A DNA stretch of 64,000 nt, taken from contig CANNFT010000001.1 in the NCBI GenBank assembly GCA_947503895.1, forward strand, positions 248,001 through 312,000. The letters run 5' to 3'. This document shows, piece after piece, positions 10,110-19,100 of this stretch. This stretch comes from an uncultured Saccharospirillaceae bacterium. GTDB lineage: Bacteria; Pseudomonadota; Gammaproteobacteria; Pseudomonadales; Oceanobacteraceae. Positions within the stretch are counted from its first letter, which is position 1. Every line of letters starts with the position of its first letter. The translations under genes and the position numbers were made by a program. The notes under the pieces are model-generated. The model was not told the DNA's origin, made no database searches, and saw only the letters and a program-made list of their open reading frames with translations.

Positions 10110-10349
10110 TTAGAAGATTGTCTTGATGAGTAAAATTAATGATTTTATGAAGTGTTTTTTGTAGGTACTGGAATTGACAAAGTCTTTAAATAACTTACCG
10201 TATAGATCGTCGAAATTCTCAGGGATACTAAAGCATTCTCTTCCTTTATTATGTTTGTGATCGCGTGCTAAATTGATAAACGCATTCAAGTACTCGATTC
10301 CGGCATCGCTATCGCGGGTTCCTATGTAAGGTACGAATTTGTATTTCAT
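10110..10349 (-). CDS. Hypothetical 79-residue protein
   Basis: Unrecognised. The protein is basic, with a short hydrophobic C-terminal segment (SLILLIKTIF). Its ATG shares an ATGA with the stop of a 58-codon ORF upstream on the same strand, suggesting former or present coupling. It lies in a stretch that looks partly decayed, so it may be a degraded gene. Confidence 0.35.
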   Translation of the reverse strand: MKYKFVPYIGTRDSDAGIEYLNAFINLARDHKHNKGRECFSIPENFDDLYGKLFKDFVNSSTYKKHFIKSLILLIKTIF

Positions 10350-10522
10350 TTCGTCGAAAACACAGTCATATACTTGATGAGAACTTCACTGCGACATAAA
10401 ACAAGTAAATTACCAGTGGCGGCCATTAAAAAGCCGGTTCCCAGATTCATGCTCCAACTCATTTCACCTGTTATTAGGCTAATACAAACCGCTACCACTC
10501 CCTGCCTCGCATGGACCGTCAT
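10346..10522 (-). CDS. Possible small membrane protein, 58 residues
   Basis: A short ORF with one hydrophobic region (GVVAVCISLITGEMSW and GFLMAAATGNLLVLC), ATGA-linked at both ends: its start overlaps the stop of the upstream remnant and its stop overlaps the start of the 79-residue ORF. No family recognised. It could be a real small gene or a transporter fragment. Confidence 0.25.
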   Translation of the reverse strand: MTVHARQGVVAVCISLITGEMSWSMNLGTGFLMAATGNLLVLCRSEVLIKYMTVFSTK

Positions 10523-10720
10523 TCGTAAGGGGTAATGACCTTGATATTCTGTTGGTTGGCGACTTTGAGAGCACGCTTTACATTCGTGTGAGCAGGCAGC
10601 ATCTTAAAACCTGCCTTTTTAATTTCCTCGCTCCCCTTTTCTTTTGATACCTAAACTCTTTTTATCTAATACATCGAATAAACCGAGCCTTCGGTGAATA
10701 TTATTCGACTTTTATTGCCC
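10519..10720 (-). pseudogene. Frameshifted 3' remnant of an unknown gene
   Basis: Two overlapping minus-strand frames give protein-like sequence that joins only through a frameshift near 10640-10650: LGLFDVLDKKSLGIK in one frame, then EEIKKAGFKMLPAHTN through NIKVITPYE and a stop in the other. No start codon or ribosome binding site is visible. The family was not recognised. Confidence 0.35.
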
Positions 10721-10862
10721 TTCTATATCCTTAATCTTTGTCTACATCAGTCAACAACGTTAAGGCGTTGTGTGGACTTTACGAGCGGCAAATATCGCTT
10801 TCTATATCAATATTTACATTTGAATGTGCCTCTTATACGGCTCAGTTAGTTGGAGTTAGGAT

Positions 10863-11435
10863 ATGAACCACCCACAGCAGCCAGTGGCAGTGCATCCGGA
10901 GCGAAAGTCTAAAGAATGGATGAAGTACGGCGTACTGTTCTCAATACTGTGGGGCGTGCTGACACAAGGTAATCCAAGTTCTTGGATGATCGGCGCTTTT
11001 GTTGTTCCGTTAGCCACTTGGGCAGCTATACGTTTATTTCCCGTTGTTCGAAAAAATGATGATCTGGCGCTACCTCGCGTTCAATTCACTGCTTTATTCA
11101 GGTTTGTTCCCTTTTTTATTGTTCAATCTTTGAAAGGCGGTTGGGACAGCGCACTGTTTGCAATATTACCTTCCAGATGCGTCCGCCCTGCTTTTATTTC
11201 TTATGCCACTCAGTTGCCGAATGGTTCTCCTCAAGTGTTGTTTATCAATACGATTAGTTTGCTACCGGGCACGCTGGGTGCCGCTTCTCGTGGTGATGAT
11301 TTATTAATCCATGTATTGGATTCTCAAGCAAATAACCTCAGTGCGGTTCAACAATGTGAAGAAGAAATCGCCCTATTATTTGGTATTCAATTACAAAATA
11401 AATCTCGTGATTTATGTAAAGAGGTTAATCAATGA
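10863..11435 (+). CDS. mrpE: Mrp-type Na+/H+ antiporter subunit E
   Basis: A 190-residue MnhE/MrpE protein with N-terminal membrane helices (about residues 22-60 and 75-95) and the family segment FINTISLLPGTLG followed by the LLIHVLD strand. MrpE is a small structural subunit of the multi-subunit cation/proton antiporter. A GGAG precedes the ATG. It is the first gene of an eight-gene operon; its stop shares ATGA with mrpF. Confidence 0.9.
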   Translation: MNHPQQPVAVHPERKSKEWMKYGVLFSILWGVLTQGNPSSWMIGAFVVPLATWAAIRLFPVVRKNDDLALPRVQFTALFRFVPFFIVQSLKGGWDSALFAILPSRCVRPAFISYATQLPNGSPQVLFINTISLLPGTLGAASRGDDLLIHVLDSQANNLSAVQQCEEEIALLFGIQLQNKSRDLCKEVNQ

Positions 11436-11689
11436 ACACTTATTTAACTCTGCTGGCCGTTATGATGCTGCTGGTTTTATTGTTCGGTTTAATCCGTGTA
11501 ATTCGTGGCCCAGGAAGTACCGATAGGCTGCTGGGTTCACAACTTTTTGGCTCAGTTGGCGTTGCAATACTGTTGTTATTGGCCGTTGCACAACAACAGA
11601 CTGCTTTACTGAATGTGGCACTGGTTTTAGCGCTGTTAGCACCACTGACGTTAATCACATTTGTTAATTTGTCGAGTAAGCAGTCATGA
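11432..11689 (+). CDS. mrpF: Mrp-type Na+/H+ antiporter subunit F
   Basis: An 85-residue protein with three hydrophobic helices and the MrpF signature VIRGPGSTDRLLG between helix 1 and helix 2. It is an integral inner-membrane subunit of the Mrp complex. ATGA overlaps link it to mrpE upstream and mrpG downstream. Confidence 0.92.
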   Translation: MNTYLTLLAVMMLLVLLFGLIRVIRGPGSTDRLLGSQLFGSVGVAILLLLAVAQQQTALLNVALVLALLAPLTLITFVNLSSKQS

Positions 11690-12021
11690 ATATTGGGGAT
11701 GTTTTTACCGTTATAACGAGCTTGGTAGGGCTTTTTTTCTTTATCGCTGGAACAGTGGGGTTGTTGCGATTTCCAGATTCTTTCAGTCGACTACATGCTT
11801 TAACGAAAGCCGACAACCTTGGTTTGGGTCTCATTGCAGTGAGTTTACTGCCACAGGTCAATACGGTGTTTGATGGACTTCAACTCATCATCATATGGTT
11901 GTTTGTCATTTTATCGGGTGCTGTCGTCAGCTTTATTATTGCTGATTATGGATTGAAGCAAACAATAAATCGCTCTTCAACATCGGCTAATCAGCACTAT
12001 GGTGATCATCGTGTCGATTGA
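11686..12021 (+). CDS. mrpG: Mrp-type Na+/H+ antiporter subunit G
   Basis: A 111-residue protein with three membrane helices and the MrpG/MnhG motif GLLRFPDSFSRLHALTKADNLG between helix 1 and helix 2. It is a structural subunit of the antiporter. The next gene starts 23 bases before its stop. Confidence 0.92.
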   Translation: MNIGDVFTVITSLVGLFFFIAGTVGLLRFPDSFSRLHALTKADNLGLGLIAVSLLPQVNTVFDGLQLIIIWLFVILSGAVVSFIIADYGLKQTINRSSTSANQHYGDHRVD

Positions 12022-12289
12022 ATTGTGGATGGATGTTCTTCTGGCAGTGAGTACCGTTTTATTAGCGGGGTTGACACTAGCGGCTCGCAATGTGTTTACA
12101 GCCATCGTGCTTTATGTGTGTCTTGGTTTACTGGTGACCATTATTTGGGTTCGATTGAACGCTTGGGATGTCGCTATTGCTGAGGCGGCCATAGGTGCAG
12201 GTTTAACAGGGGCACTGCTGTTAATGGCGTGGCGACGTTTAAATCATCCGGTCATCGTTCCATCTAAGGATGCAAAAGATGTTTCGTAA
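11999..12289 (+). CDS. MbhD-like (DUF4040) antiporter subunit
   Basis: A 96-residue, three-helix protein with the pattern NVFTAIVLYVCLGLL and AIAEAAIGAGLTGALLL. This matches the segment found at the C-terminal side of large MrpA proteins and as the free subunit MbhD in archaeal membrane-bound hydrogenases. Here it is a separate gene, between mrpG and mrpB. The ATG at 11999 or the GTG at 12011 may be the start. Confidence 0.82.
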   Translation: MVIIVSIELWMDVLLAVSTVLLAGLTLAARNVFTAIVLYVCLGLLVTIIWVRLNAWDVAIAEAAIGAGLTGALLLMAWRRLNHPVIVPSKDAKDVS

Positions 12290-13040
12290 ATTGATATTAA
12301 GCGAAAGCCTTTCCTCACAGAACGAAATGACGCTATTGACTCGCTGTGCCCTAGCTTTGGTCATTTCAATTCTCACAATAGGATTGTCGGCGGCACTGAT
12401 TCTCTCGCCTAAAGCGGAGCCTGTATTAGCAATAGAAGCACTGGACAAGCTTGCTTTGAGTGGTGTTGAAAATCCAGTCACCGCTGTTCTGCTGAACTTT
12501 CGTAGTTATGACACTCTTTTGGAAATAGCCGTTCTGTTAATTGTAGCGGTTACGATGTCGACGCCCTCCAATAAGCAAATGAATCAATCCGCCGCTGATA
12601 CATCTCGATGGCTATCAGTTAATGACGCACAATTTGTTCACCCTATTCTGACGGCACTCCTTCGGTGGTTGATTCCGCTTGGGATATTGTTATCTGGTTA
12701 TTTATTGTGGACAGGTGCTTATTTACCGGGTGGTGCATTCCAAGCAGGCGCGGTGTTAACAGGGGTTGGAGTCGCACTGGCGGTCGCCGGACGTCATCAC
12801 TTTACGTGGCACCTATTCATCGCTCGTTTCGTATTAACGGTGGGGCTAATTGCGTTTGTGGCAATGGCTGCGGGTAATGCTTTAGCAACCGGTATCGTGC
12901 TTCAGTATCCGATTGAACATGCTGGTTTGATTATTCTTCTTGTGGAGCTAGCCGCAACGATTTCCATTGCAGCCATTTTACTGATGCTTTTTACACAAAT
13001 TACAGCGTTGCCTAACACGTCAGAGAGGCTTAAGCCATGA
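12270..13040 (+). CDS. mrpB: Mrp-type antiporter subunit B with MbhE-like N-terminal part
   Basis: A 256-residue protein in two parts. The first ~105 residues (a membrane helix, a periplasmic stretch with NPVTAVLLNFRSYDTLLE, then a second helix) resemble MbhE and the end of MrpA. The rest is an MnhB domain, with YLPGGAFQAGAVLTG and several helices. In many Mrp systems these parts belong to different polypeptides, so this gene looks like a natural MbhE-MbhF fusion. It overlaps its neighbours by 20 and 4 bases. Confidence 0.85.
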   Translation: MQKMFRKLILSESLSSQNEMTLLTRCALALVISILTIGLSAALILSPKAEPVLAIEALDKLALSGVENPVTAVLLNFRSYDTLLEIAVLLIVAVTMSTPSNKQMNQSAADTSRWLSVNDAQFVHPILTALLRWLIPLGILLSGYLLWTGAYLPGGAFQAGAVLTGVGVALAVAGRHHFTWHLFIARFVLTVGLIAFVAMAAGNALATGIVLQYPIEHAGLIILLVELAATISIAAILLMLFTQITALPNTSERLKP

Positions 13041-13342
13041 CACATGATTTATTGTTCAGCATCACAGGTGTGGTGCTTATTGGAATAGGTTTGTTTGGAT
13101 CAGTTGCGTCGACACATATTATTAAAAAATTGATCGCTATAAACATTATGGGATTGGGTATTTTTATGATTTTTTTATCCACCGCTCGCCACGGCATGAT
13201 CACCGACCCCATTCCTCATGCAGTCGTGTTAACTGGAATTGTCGTTGCAATCGCAGGTACATCTTTATGCCTCTGGCTTGCATTGAAAATCCATTTATTG
13301 GGTGAAGATACCACCGAAGAGGTAAACGCTAATGATGTCTGA
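13037..13342 (+). CDS. mrpC: Mrp-type Na+/H+ antiporter subunit C (NuoK-like)
   Basis: A 101-residue three-helix protein homologous to NuoK. Typical elements are GIGLFGSVASTHIIKKLIAI in the first part and DPIPHAVVLTGIVVAIAGTS in the last. MrpC joins the antiporter subunits in the membrane. It has ATGA coupling with mrpB and an 11-base overlap with mrpD. Confidence 0.92.
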   Translation: MTHDLLFSITGVVLIGIGLFGSVASTHIIKKLIAINIMGLGIFMIFLSTARHGMITDPIPHAVVLTGIVVAIAGTSLCLWLALKIHLLGEDTTEEVNANDV

Positions 13343-14828
13343 TCTGCTGACACCATTGCTCTTGCCACTCATGGTGGCGACACCGCTCATCGCTGCATTG
13401 GTGAGTATACTTGTTGGTTCAAAACGCTTACGCGTGGGCATCAGTTTACTCTTTGCCATTTTGCAAGTCTTGATTGCACTGGGTTTGGTGTTATTTTTGA
13501 GCACATATCAGTCTGCCATTCGATATGAATTAGGGGGTTGGGGGGCCCCGCTGGGGATTGATTTAACCGTTGATGGTTTATCCGCCTTGATGCTTATGCT
13601 CTCTTCAGTATTGGTATTGGTGCTAAGCCTGTACAGTTCCCAATATTTTTCTCATCAAGATAGCGTTCGATTTTGGCCACTTTGGTGGCTTCTCATTGCT
13701 GGCTTAAACGCGGTTTTCCTCGCAGCAGATGCGTTTAATATCTTTGTAGCGCTGGAAATCATGGGTTTATCTGCCGTTGCTTTGGTCAGCTTAGGAGGTT
13801 CTCGAGCAGCGCTGATGTCGGCCTTGCGTTATGCATTAGTCGGTTTACTCGGCTCACTACTTTACCTGCTAGGTGTCGCTCTGCTTTACCGAGCCTACGG
13901 TACGCTAGATTTATTAATGTTGTCGACGGTTGCCGATCATAACCCTCTCACTTGGGTGAGCTTATCTTTGATTAGCTTGGGACTACTGTTAAAAACGGCG
14001 TTATTACCTCTGCACTTTTGGTTGCCCGCTGCTCACTCTAGTGCACCAGCCCCCGTCAGTGCTGTTTTGTCTGCCTTGGTGGTCAAAGCATCCTTTTATT
14101 TGCTAATGCGATTTTGGTTCGATGTCCTTTCGCCTGCCACCAATGAAATAGGCATGACCGCATTGGGCGTTTTGGGTGCGGTTGCGATTATTTGGGGGTG
14201 TGTGGCAGCTTTGCGAGCACAACGCTTAAAGCTGTTGATTGCCTATTCCACCGTTGCACAAATCGGTTACCTTTTCTTGTTGTTTCCTCTGGCCACAGCC
14301 AGTGGTTCATCAATGATCAATGCGGGCACAATCGCGGCGGTCGTCTATTTTATTTTGGCGCATGCGTTGGCCAAAGCAGCAATGTTTTTAGCCGCTGGTG
14401 ATATCCAATCATATTATGGGCACGACAACATAAATAAACTCAAAGGTTTAGTTTTAACTTTGCCCATGGCTGTAGCGACGTTTGCGATTGCGGGTGTGAG
14501 CTTAATCGGACTTCCCCCAAGTGGTGGCTTTATCGCCAAATGGCTGTTACTTGAAAGCGCGATTAGCAGTGGCAAGTGGTGGTGGGCCGTCATCATGTTA
14601 ATGGGCGGTTTACTCGCAGCACTTTATATCGGCAAGGTACTCAGTATTGCTTTTAATCAAGATATCGACAGACCTACGGTCCATCGTCCAGCACAAAATC
14701 GAAGTGCATTTTATGGATTCACACTCGCCATTCTGGCCGTGTTTTGTGGGTTTAATACGGAATGGGTTCTAAATTTACTCGAGGTTCAATTTGAGCGTCC
14801 TTTGATGACGAGTGGAGGCGTTCAATGA
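13332..14828 (+). CDS. mrpD: Mrp-type Na+/H+ antiporter subunit D (NuoN/M-like)
   Basis: A 498-residue polytopic protein of the NuoL/M/N antiporter family with about 14 helices. The TM5 glutamate is present in FVALEIMGLSAVALVSL, and the TM7 lysine and following loop are in LLLKTALLPLHFWLPAAHSSAPAPVSA. It is the proton or sodium translocating subunit. A start two codons apart (13332 or 13335) is undecided. Its stop shares ATGA with the next gene. Confidence 0.93.
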   Translation: MMSDLLTPLLLPLMVATPLIAALVSILVGSKRLRVGISLLFAILQVLIALGLVLFLSTYQSAIRYELGGWGAPLGIDLTVDGLSALMLMLSSVLVLVLSLYSSQYFSHQDSVRFWPLWWLLIAGLNAVFLAADAFNIFVALEIMGLSAVALVSLGGSRAALMSALRYALVGLLGSLLYLLGVALLYRAYGTLDLLMLSTVADHNPLTWVSLSLISLGLLLKTALLPLHFWLPAAHSSAPAPVSAVLSALVVKASFYLLMRFWFDVLSPATNEIGMTALGVLGAVAIIWGCVAALRAQRLKLLIAYSTVAQIGYLFLLFPLATASGSSMINAGTIAAVVYFILAHALAKAAMFLAAGDIQSYYGHDNINKLKGLVLTLPMAVATFAIAGVSLIGLPPSGGFIAKWLLLESAISSGKWWWAVIMLMGGLLAALYIGKVLSIAFNQDIDRPTVHRPAQNRSAFYGFTLAILAVFCGFNTEWVLNLLEVQFERPLMTSGGVQ

Positions 14829-17800
14829 CGTTCAGTAATTCATTGCCGATACTGATTATTCTGTCTGCTTTGTTGCCAGGCTTAGTGACATTTTTTATTC
14901 ATGAACGGCAAGTGATTCTTAGACGCGCCTTAAATTTGGGTGGGAATGTTACATGTTTAGTGCTCATTGGTTTACTCATCAATGGTGTCTACAGCGGGGA
15001 GGTGTTTGAGACGCGTCTGCCGCTCCTTCCGGCAATGGATTTAGTACTGCATGCGGACGCTTTATCACTACTGTTTGTTTCGTTATCGGGCTTACTTTGG
15101 TTTCTGACCAGTATTTATGCCATTGGGTATCTTGATGGAACGCAAAATCGAAGCCGATTTTTTGGTTTCTTTAGCCTGTGTGTAGCGGCAACATTGGGCA
15201 TTGCGTTAGCCGGAAACCTCATCACATTTCTTATTTTTTATGAGTTGCTCACACTGACAACGTATCCTTTAGTGGTTCATAAAGGTAACGCCGCTTCGCT
15301 TAGAGCAGGCCGAATTTATTTGGCTTACACCATGATCGGCGGAGCATTATTGTTAGCTGGAGTGGTATGGCTGAAAACATTGGCCGGTTCTTTAGAATTC
15401 ACGGCAACGGGCGTGCTTTCAGGGTTGCCGCACCTTGACCCAGACCACCTCAAAATTATTTTCGTTATGTTATTAACCGGCCTAGGTGTCAAAGCGGCGT
15501 TGGTGCCATTGCATGGGTGGTTGCCCATTGCAATGGCAGCGCCTGCACCGGTCAGCGCTCTTTTGCATGCAGTTGCAGTTGTGAAAGCGGGTGCGTTCGG
15601 AATTATTCGCGTTGTTTACGATGTATATGGCATAGAGTTCACGAGAGACCTCGGGTTGACCGTCATTTTGGGAGCGGTGGCTGCATTCACGATTGTGTAC
15701 GGTTCTATATTGGCCATTTATCAAGATGACCTTAAAAAACGTCTCGCTTATTCAACCGTCAGCCAAGTTTCCTACATCGCTTTAGGTACAGCGATTGCTG
15801 GCCCAATCGCCACAATCGGCGGGATGATACACCTTGTTCATCAAGGCTTGATGAAAATCACACTGTTCTTCTGTGCTGGTAATTTAGCCGAAACACTTAA
15901 AGTACATAAAGTTAGTGAACTGAATGGTGTCGGACGACGCATGCCGTTAACGATGACCGCGTTCACGATAGCTGCTTTGGGCATGATTGGTTTGCCACCC
16001 ATTGCTGGGTTTGTGTCGAAATGGTATCTGGGTGCTGGTGCGTTAGAAGTTGACGCATATTGGGTACTCGTGATTTTAGCGATCAGCAGTCTGCTTAACG
16101 CCCTTTATTTCTTACCGATCTTACATGCAGCTTGGTTTAAAACATCGGACACCAAGTGGGCCGTTCAAAAGACCAAACTCGAAACCCATTGGATGCTATT
16201 GCTACCGCCTGTGTTAACAGCAGCGTTAGCAGTTGCAGCGGGTATCTTTGCAAGTTCGGCAATCAGTCCGCTCTCATGGTCTGAATTAATCGCGGCTCGT
16301 GAGTATGGCCAAAGTATCTTTCCAAATGATCCATCTGCTGCCTTTTTGTCCTCACCTTGGGGGCTCGGGTGGGTGGTGCTCGCACCCTTGGTTGTAGCAG
16401 TTGGTGTATTAATACCGCTGACGCGCCAATGGTCGATTAGACTGTCCGCCTTTGCTGCACTACCTGCGTTGTTCGTTGCATTACTGGCCTCACCTACAAC
16501 GACTGTACTGCCGACTTTATTTTTTGGCAGCGTACTGACTTTAGATGATGTGTCGAGAGTCATTTTATTGTTAGCGGCAACCTTGTGGCTATTGGCGGGT
16601 ATCTATGCAAAAGGCTACTTAGCGAATGACGCACATCTCACACGTTACACGCTGTTCTTCTTGCTGTGTATGGCTGGCAGTTTTGGTTTATCCCTATCTC
16701 AAGATTTGTTTGGGTTTTTGACGTTCTTTACGCTTATGAGCTTGTCTGCCTACGGGGTTGTTGTGCACACAGGCACCGAAGAGGCTTTTCGAGCGGGTAA
16801 AACATACATGCAATGGGTCGTGATTGGTGAATTATTGCTATTTGCTGCTTTGGCAGGGTTATCAAGCGCGGGGAACAGTGTTCAACCTTTGTGGGTCAGC
16901 AGTCTTCTATTGATTGGATTTGGTATAAAGGCTGGATTGTTGTCCACTCATTTTTGGCTACCTCGTGCGCATCCTGTGGCACCCGTGCCGGCCAGCGCAG
17001 TGTTGAGTGGATTGATGGTCAAAGCTGGATTAATCGGATGGTGGCGTTTTTTACCCTTAGGTGATGAGGTGCTATTACAGCCGGGCATGCTGCTAATAAT
17101 CTTAGGTTTCGCCGGTGCATTTTGGGCCGCAATTGCCGGTTGGATGCAGCGAGACCCGAAGACTTTATTGGCTTACTCAACCATCAGCCAAATGGGCGTA
17201 ATGGCAGCGGGCGTGGGCATTGGGTTGATGTATCCTCACCTTTGGTCAGCGTTATCCGCAGCTTTATTGCTATATGTGCTGCATCATGGTTTTGCTAAGG
17301 CAGCTTTATTTTTCAGTGTCGGAATTGCCCCGATAGCTAATCGTGGTTCGCACTTAAAATGGTGGCTATGGTTTATGTTCTTGGTGCCGGTTATCACCAT
17401 GATCGGATTACCATTCACTTCTGGGTCCATAGCAAAAGCGACCTTAAAAATATCAGTTGACGGAATCGCATGGTTCGAATGGCTGTTGTCATTGTCAGCG
17501 GTCGGCACCACCTTATTAATGTTACGGTTCATCGAACTACTAAAACAGTTGCCTGTATCCTCGCGCCCTACTTCCCAATTCACACCGCAGATCATCGCAA
17601 CCTGTTTAACGGTTCTGATCATCTTAACATTAGGGCTTGGTGTGCCGGTCATGACGGGTATCCAGATCATAGCCCCCACATCTATCTCTATGTTTGATGC
17701 CATATGGCCACCTTTTATTGGATTGTTATTGTTCATTGGCTTGTACCATTTTCGTTTACGCATTCATCCCGTGCGTAAGCCAATGATCCAATCTAAGCCT

Positions 17801-18022
17801 GAGATTTTGGAGAATGCTTGGAAGACAATCAGCGATGGCCGAACCTCGAAACTCTCATTCGAAGTTCCACTGATTTCACGCATAAAACGCAATATCCCGT
17901 CAGCGGTGGAGGCGATCATTGTTCGAATCTCACAAATAAGTATCCACCCCGGTGTTGTACTGGTTAGCTTACTTTTATGTTTCGCTTTGATGTTCGCCGT
18001 TGGTCAGGCGCCCATTGAGTGA
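14825..18022 (+). CDS. mrpA: Double NuoL-like antiporter subunit (MrpA-type, fused tandem domains)
   Basis: A 1065-residue membrane protein containing two complete NuoL/M-type antiporter domains. Domain 1 (about residues 1-440) has the TM5 glutamate in FYELLTLTTYPLVV and the TM7 lysine in GVKAALVPLHGWLP. Domain 2 (about 500-960) keeps the lysine (GIKAGLLSTHFWLP) but has FFTLMSLSAYGVVV where the glutamate is expected, so the key acidic residue is Thr. A cytoplasmic tail with helices near 980-1060 follows. In classical MrpA the second half is MbhD/E-like rather than another antiporter domain. It is the last gene of the operon. Confidence 0.85.
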   Translation: MTFSNSLPILIILSALLPGLVTFFIHERQVILRRALNLGGNVTCLVLIGLLINGVYSGEVFETRLPLLPAMDLVLHADALSLLFVSLSGLLWFLTSIYAIGYLDGTQNRSRFFGFFSLCVAATLGIALAGNLITFLIFYELLTLTTYPLVVHKGNAASLRAGRIYLAYTMIGGALLLAGVVWLKTLAGSLEFTATGVLSGLPHLDPDHLKIIFVMLLTGLGVKAALVPLHGWLPIAMAAPAPVSALLHAVAVVKAGAFGIIRVVYDVYGIEFTRDLGLTVILGAVAAFTIVYGSILAIYQDDLKKRLAYSTVSQVSYIALGTAIAGPIATIGGMIHLVHQGLMKITLFFCAGNLAETLKVHKVSELNGVGRRMPLTMTAFTIAALGMIGLPPIAGFVSKWYLGAGALEVDAYWVLVILAISSLLNALYFLPILHAAWFKTSDTKWAVQKTKLETHWMLLLPPVLTAALAVAAGIFASSAISPLSWSELIAAREYGQSIFPNDPSAAFLSSPWGLGWVVLAPLVVAVGVLIPLTRQWSIRLSAFAALPALFVALLASPTTTVLPTLFFGSVLTLDDVSRVILLLAATLWLLAGIYAKGYLANDAHLTRYTLFFLLCMAGSFGLSLSQDLFGFLTFFTLMSLSAYGVVVHTGTEEAFRAGKTYMQWVVIGELLLFAALAGLSSAGNSVQPLWVSSLLLIGFGIKAGLLSTHFWLPRAHPVAPVPASAVLSGLMVKAGLIGWWRFLPLGDEVLLQPGMLLIILGFAGAFWAAIAGWMQRDPKTLLAYSTISQMGVMAAGVGIGLMYPHLWSALSAALLLYVLHHGFAKAALFFSVGIAPIANRGSHLKWWLWFMFLVPVITMIGLPFTSGSIAKATLKISVDGIAWFEWLLSLSAVGTTLLMLRFIELLKQLPVSSRPTSQFTPQIIATCLTVLIILTLGLGVPVMTGIQIIAPTSISMFDAIWPPFIGLLLFIGLYHFRLRIHPVRKPMIQSKPEILENAWKTISDGRTSKLSFEVPLISRIKRNIPSAVEAIIVRISQISIHPGVVLVSLLLCFALMFAVGQAPIE

Positions 18023-18056
18023 GATGTCTACGATTAACAACAAATGGAGCAATATA

Positions 18057-18989
18057 ATGAAGCGTTTTAAAAACATACTGGTTGTCGTGAATGATGATGG
18101 TGAGCTCAAGCAGAACCCTGCCGTATTAAGAGGCATTGCGCTTGCTCAACAAAACCATGCTCGTCTAACGTTAATGGATGTCGTGAGTCCACCTGACGGT
18201 GCGATCACCGAATACAAAGGCATTATTTCGGCCGAAGAGTTGACCGAAAATATAATCACTAATCGTATGAAGCGACTTGAAAAAATCAATGAACTCACTG
18301 AGGGCAACTTTGACGTAAATATCAAAGTCAGTATCGGTCGTGATTTCATCGAAATTGTGCGGCAAGTCGTACTTGAAAAACACGATCTATTGTTAAAAGT
18401 TGCGAACGATCAACCGATTAGCTTTGACAGCAGTGACTTTCACTTGATGCGGAAGTGCCCTCAACCTGTTTGGTTATTTAAACGTCAAGAGCAAAACACG
18501 TCGCCGAAAATTTTAGCCGCCATTGATTTGAGTTTAGAAAGTTATGACGAAGGTAAAGCTTTAAATGCCTTTATCATGGATCTAGCGACGTCTCTCGCCA
18601 AATGGGAAAACCGTGAACTGCATGTATTATCTTGTTGGTCATTGTACGGAGAAAATGCCATGCGTCACAGTGGCTTTTTGAAGGTTTCAAATGAAAAATT
18701 TGAAGAGCTACTAAAAGAAGAAGAGCAAGCCAATCGCACGCGAATGAATGCCTTAATTGCCCAGTATCCGAACCAAAAAATCGAAACGCACCTTATCAAA
18801 GGCAAGCCCGTTGATATTATTCCTGCATTTAGTCAGGACAATGATATAGAGGTGATGGTGATGGGAACGGTTGCTCGCAGCGGTATTCCTGGTTTACTCA
18901 TTGGCAATACAGCAGAAACCATATTGCGCTTAATCAATTCTTCAGTCATTACGCTGAAGCCTAAGGGCTTTGAATCCCCTGTTAAATAA
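18057..18989 (+). CDS. Universal stress protein with tandem Usp domains
   Basis: About 310 residues with two Usp folds (about residues 1-140 and 150-305), as in UspE. The second domain has the nucleotide-binding type pattern VMGTVARSGIPGLLIGNTAE. Usp proteins help survival under stress and often sit with ion transporters. The ATG at 18057 has a GGAG upstream, so the longer frame from 18000 is not used. It follows the antiporter operon by 34 bases and is probably co-transcribed. Confidence 0.88.
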   Translation: MKRFKNILVVVNDDGELKQNPAVLRGIALAQQNHARLTLMDVVSPPDGAITEYKGIISAEELTENIITNRMKRLEKINELTEGNFDVNIKVSIGRDFIEIVRQVVLEKHDLLLKVANDQPISFDSSDFHLMRKCPQPVWLFKRQEQNTSPKILAAIDLSLESYDEGKALNAFIMDLATSLAKWENRELHVLSCWSLYGENAMRHSGFLKVSNEKFEELLKEEEQANRTRMNALIAQYPNQKIETHLIKGKPVDIIPAFSQDNDIEVMVMGTVARSGIPGLLIGNTAETILRLINSSVITLKPKGFESPVK

Positions 18990-19020
18990 AGTCATGAATA
19001 CGAATAGCATCAAAATATTA

Positions 19021-19061
19021 AAAAGGAACCTCTCGATGAGTAATCATTAGAGGTTCCTTTT
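19021..19061. terminator. Strong hairpin terminator after the mrp-usp operon
   Basis: Perfect 13-base arms (AAAAGGAACCTCT and AGAGGTTCCTTTT) around a 15-base loop. The A-rich start and T-rich end allow it to stop transcription from the usp gene (+) and from the convergent bicarbonate carrier gene (-). Confidence 0.85.
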
Positions 19062-19100
19062 ATTTAGAAAACCAAGACTGTCTGTCAAACCCCCTTCCGC

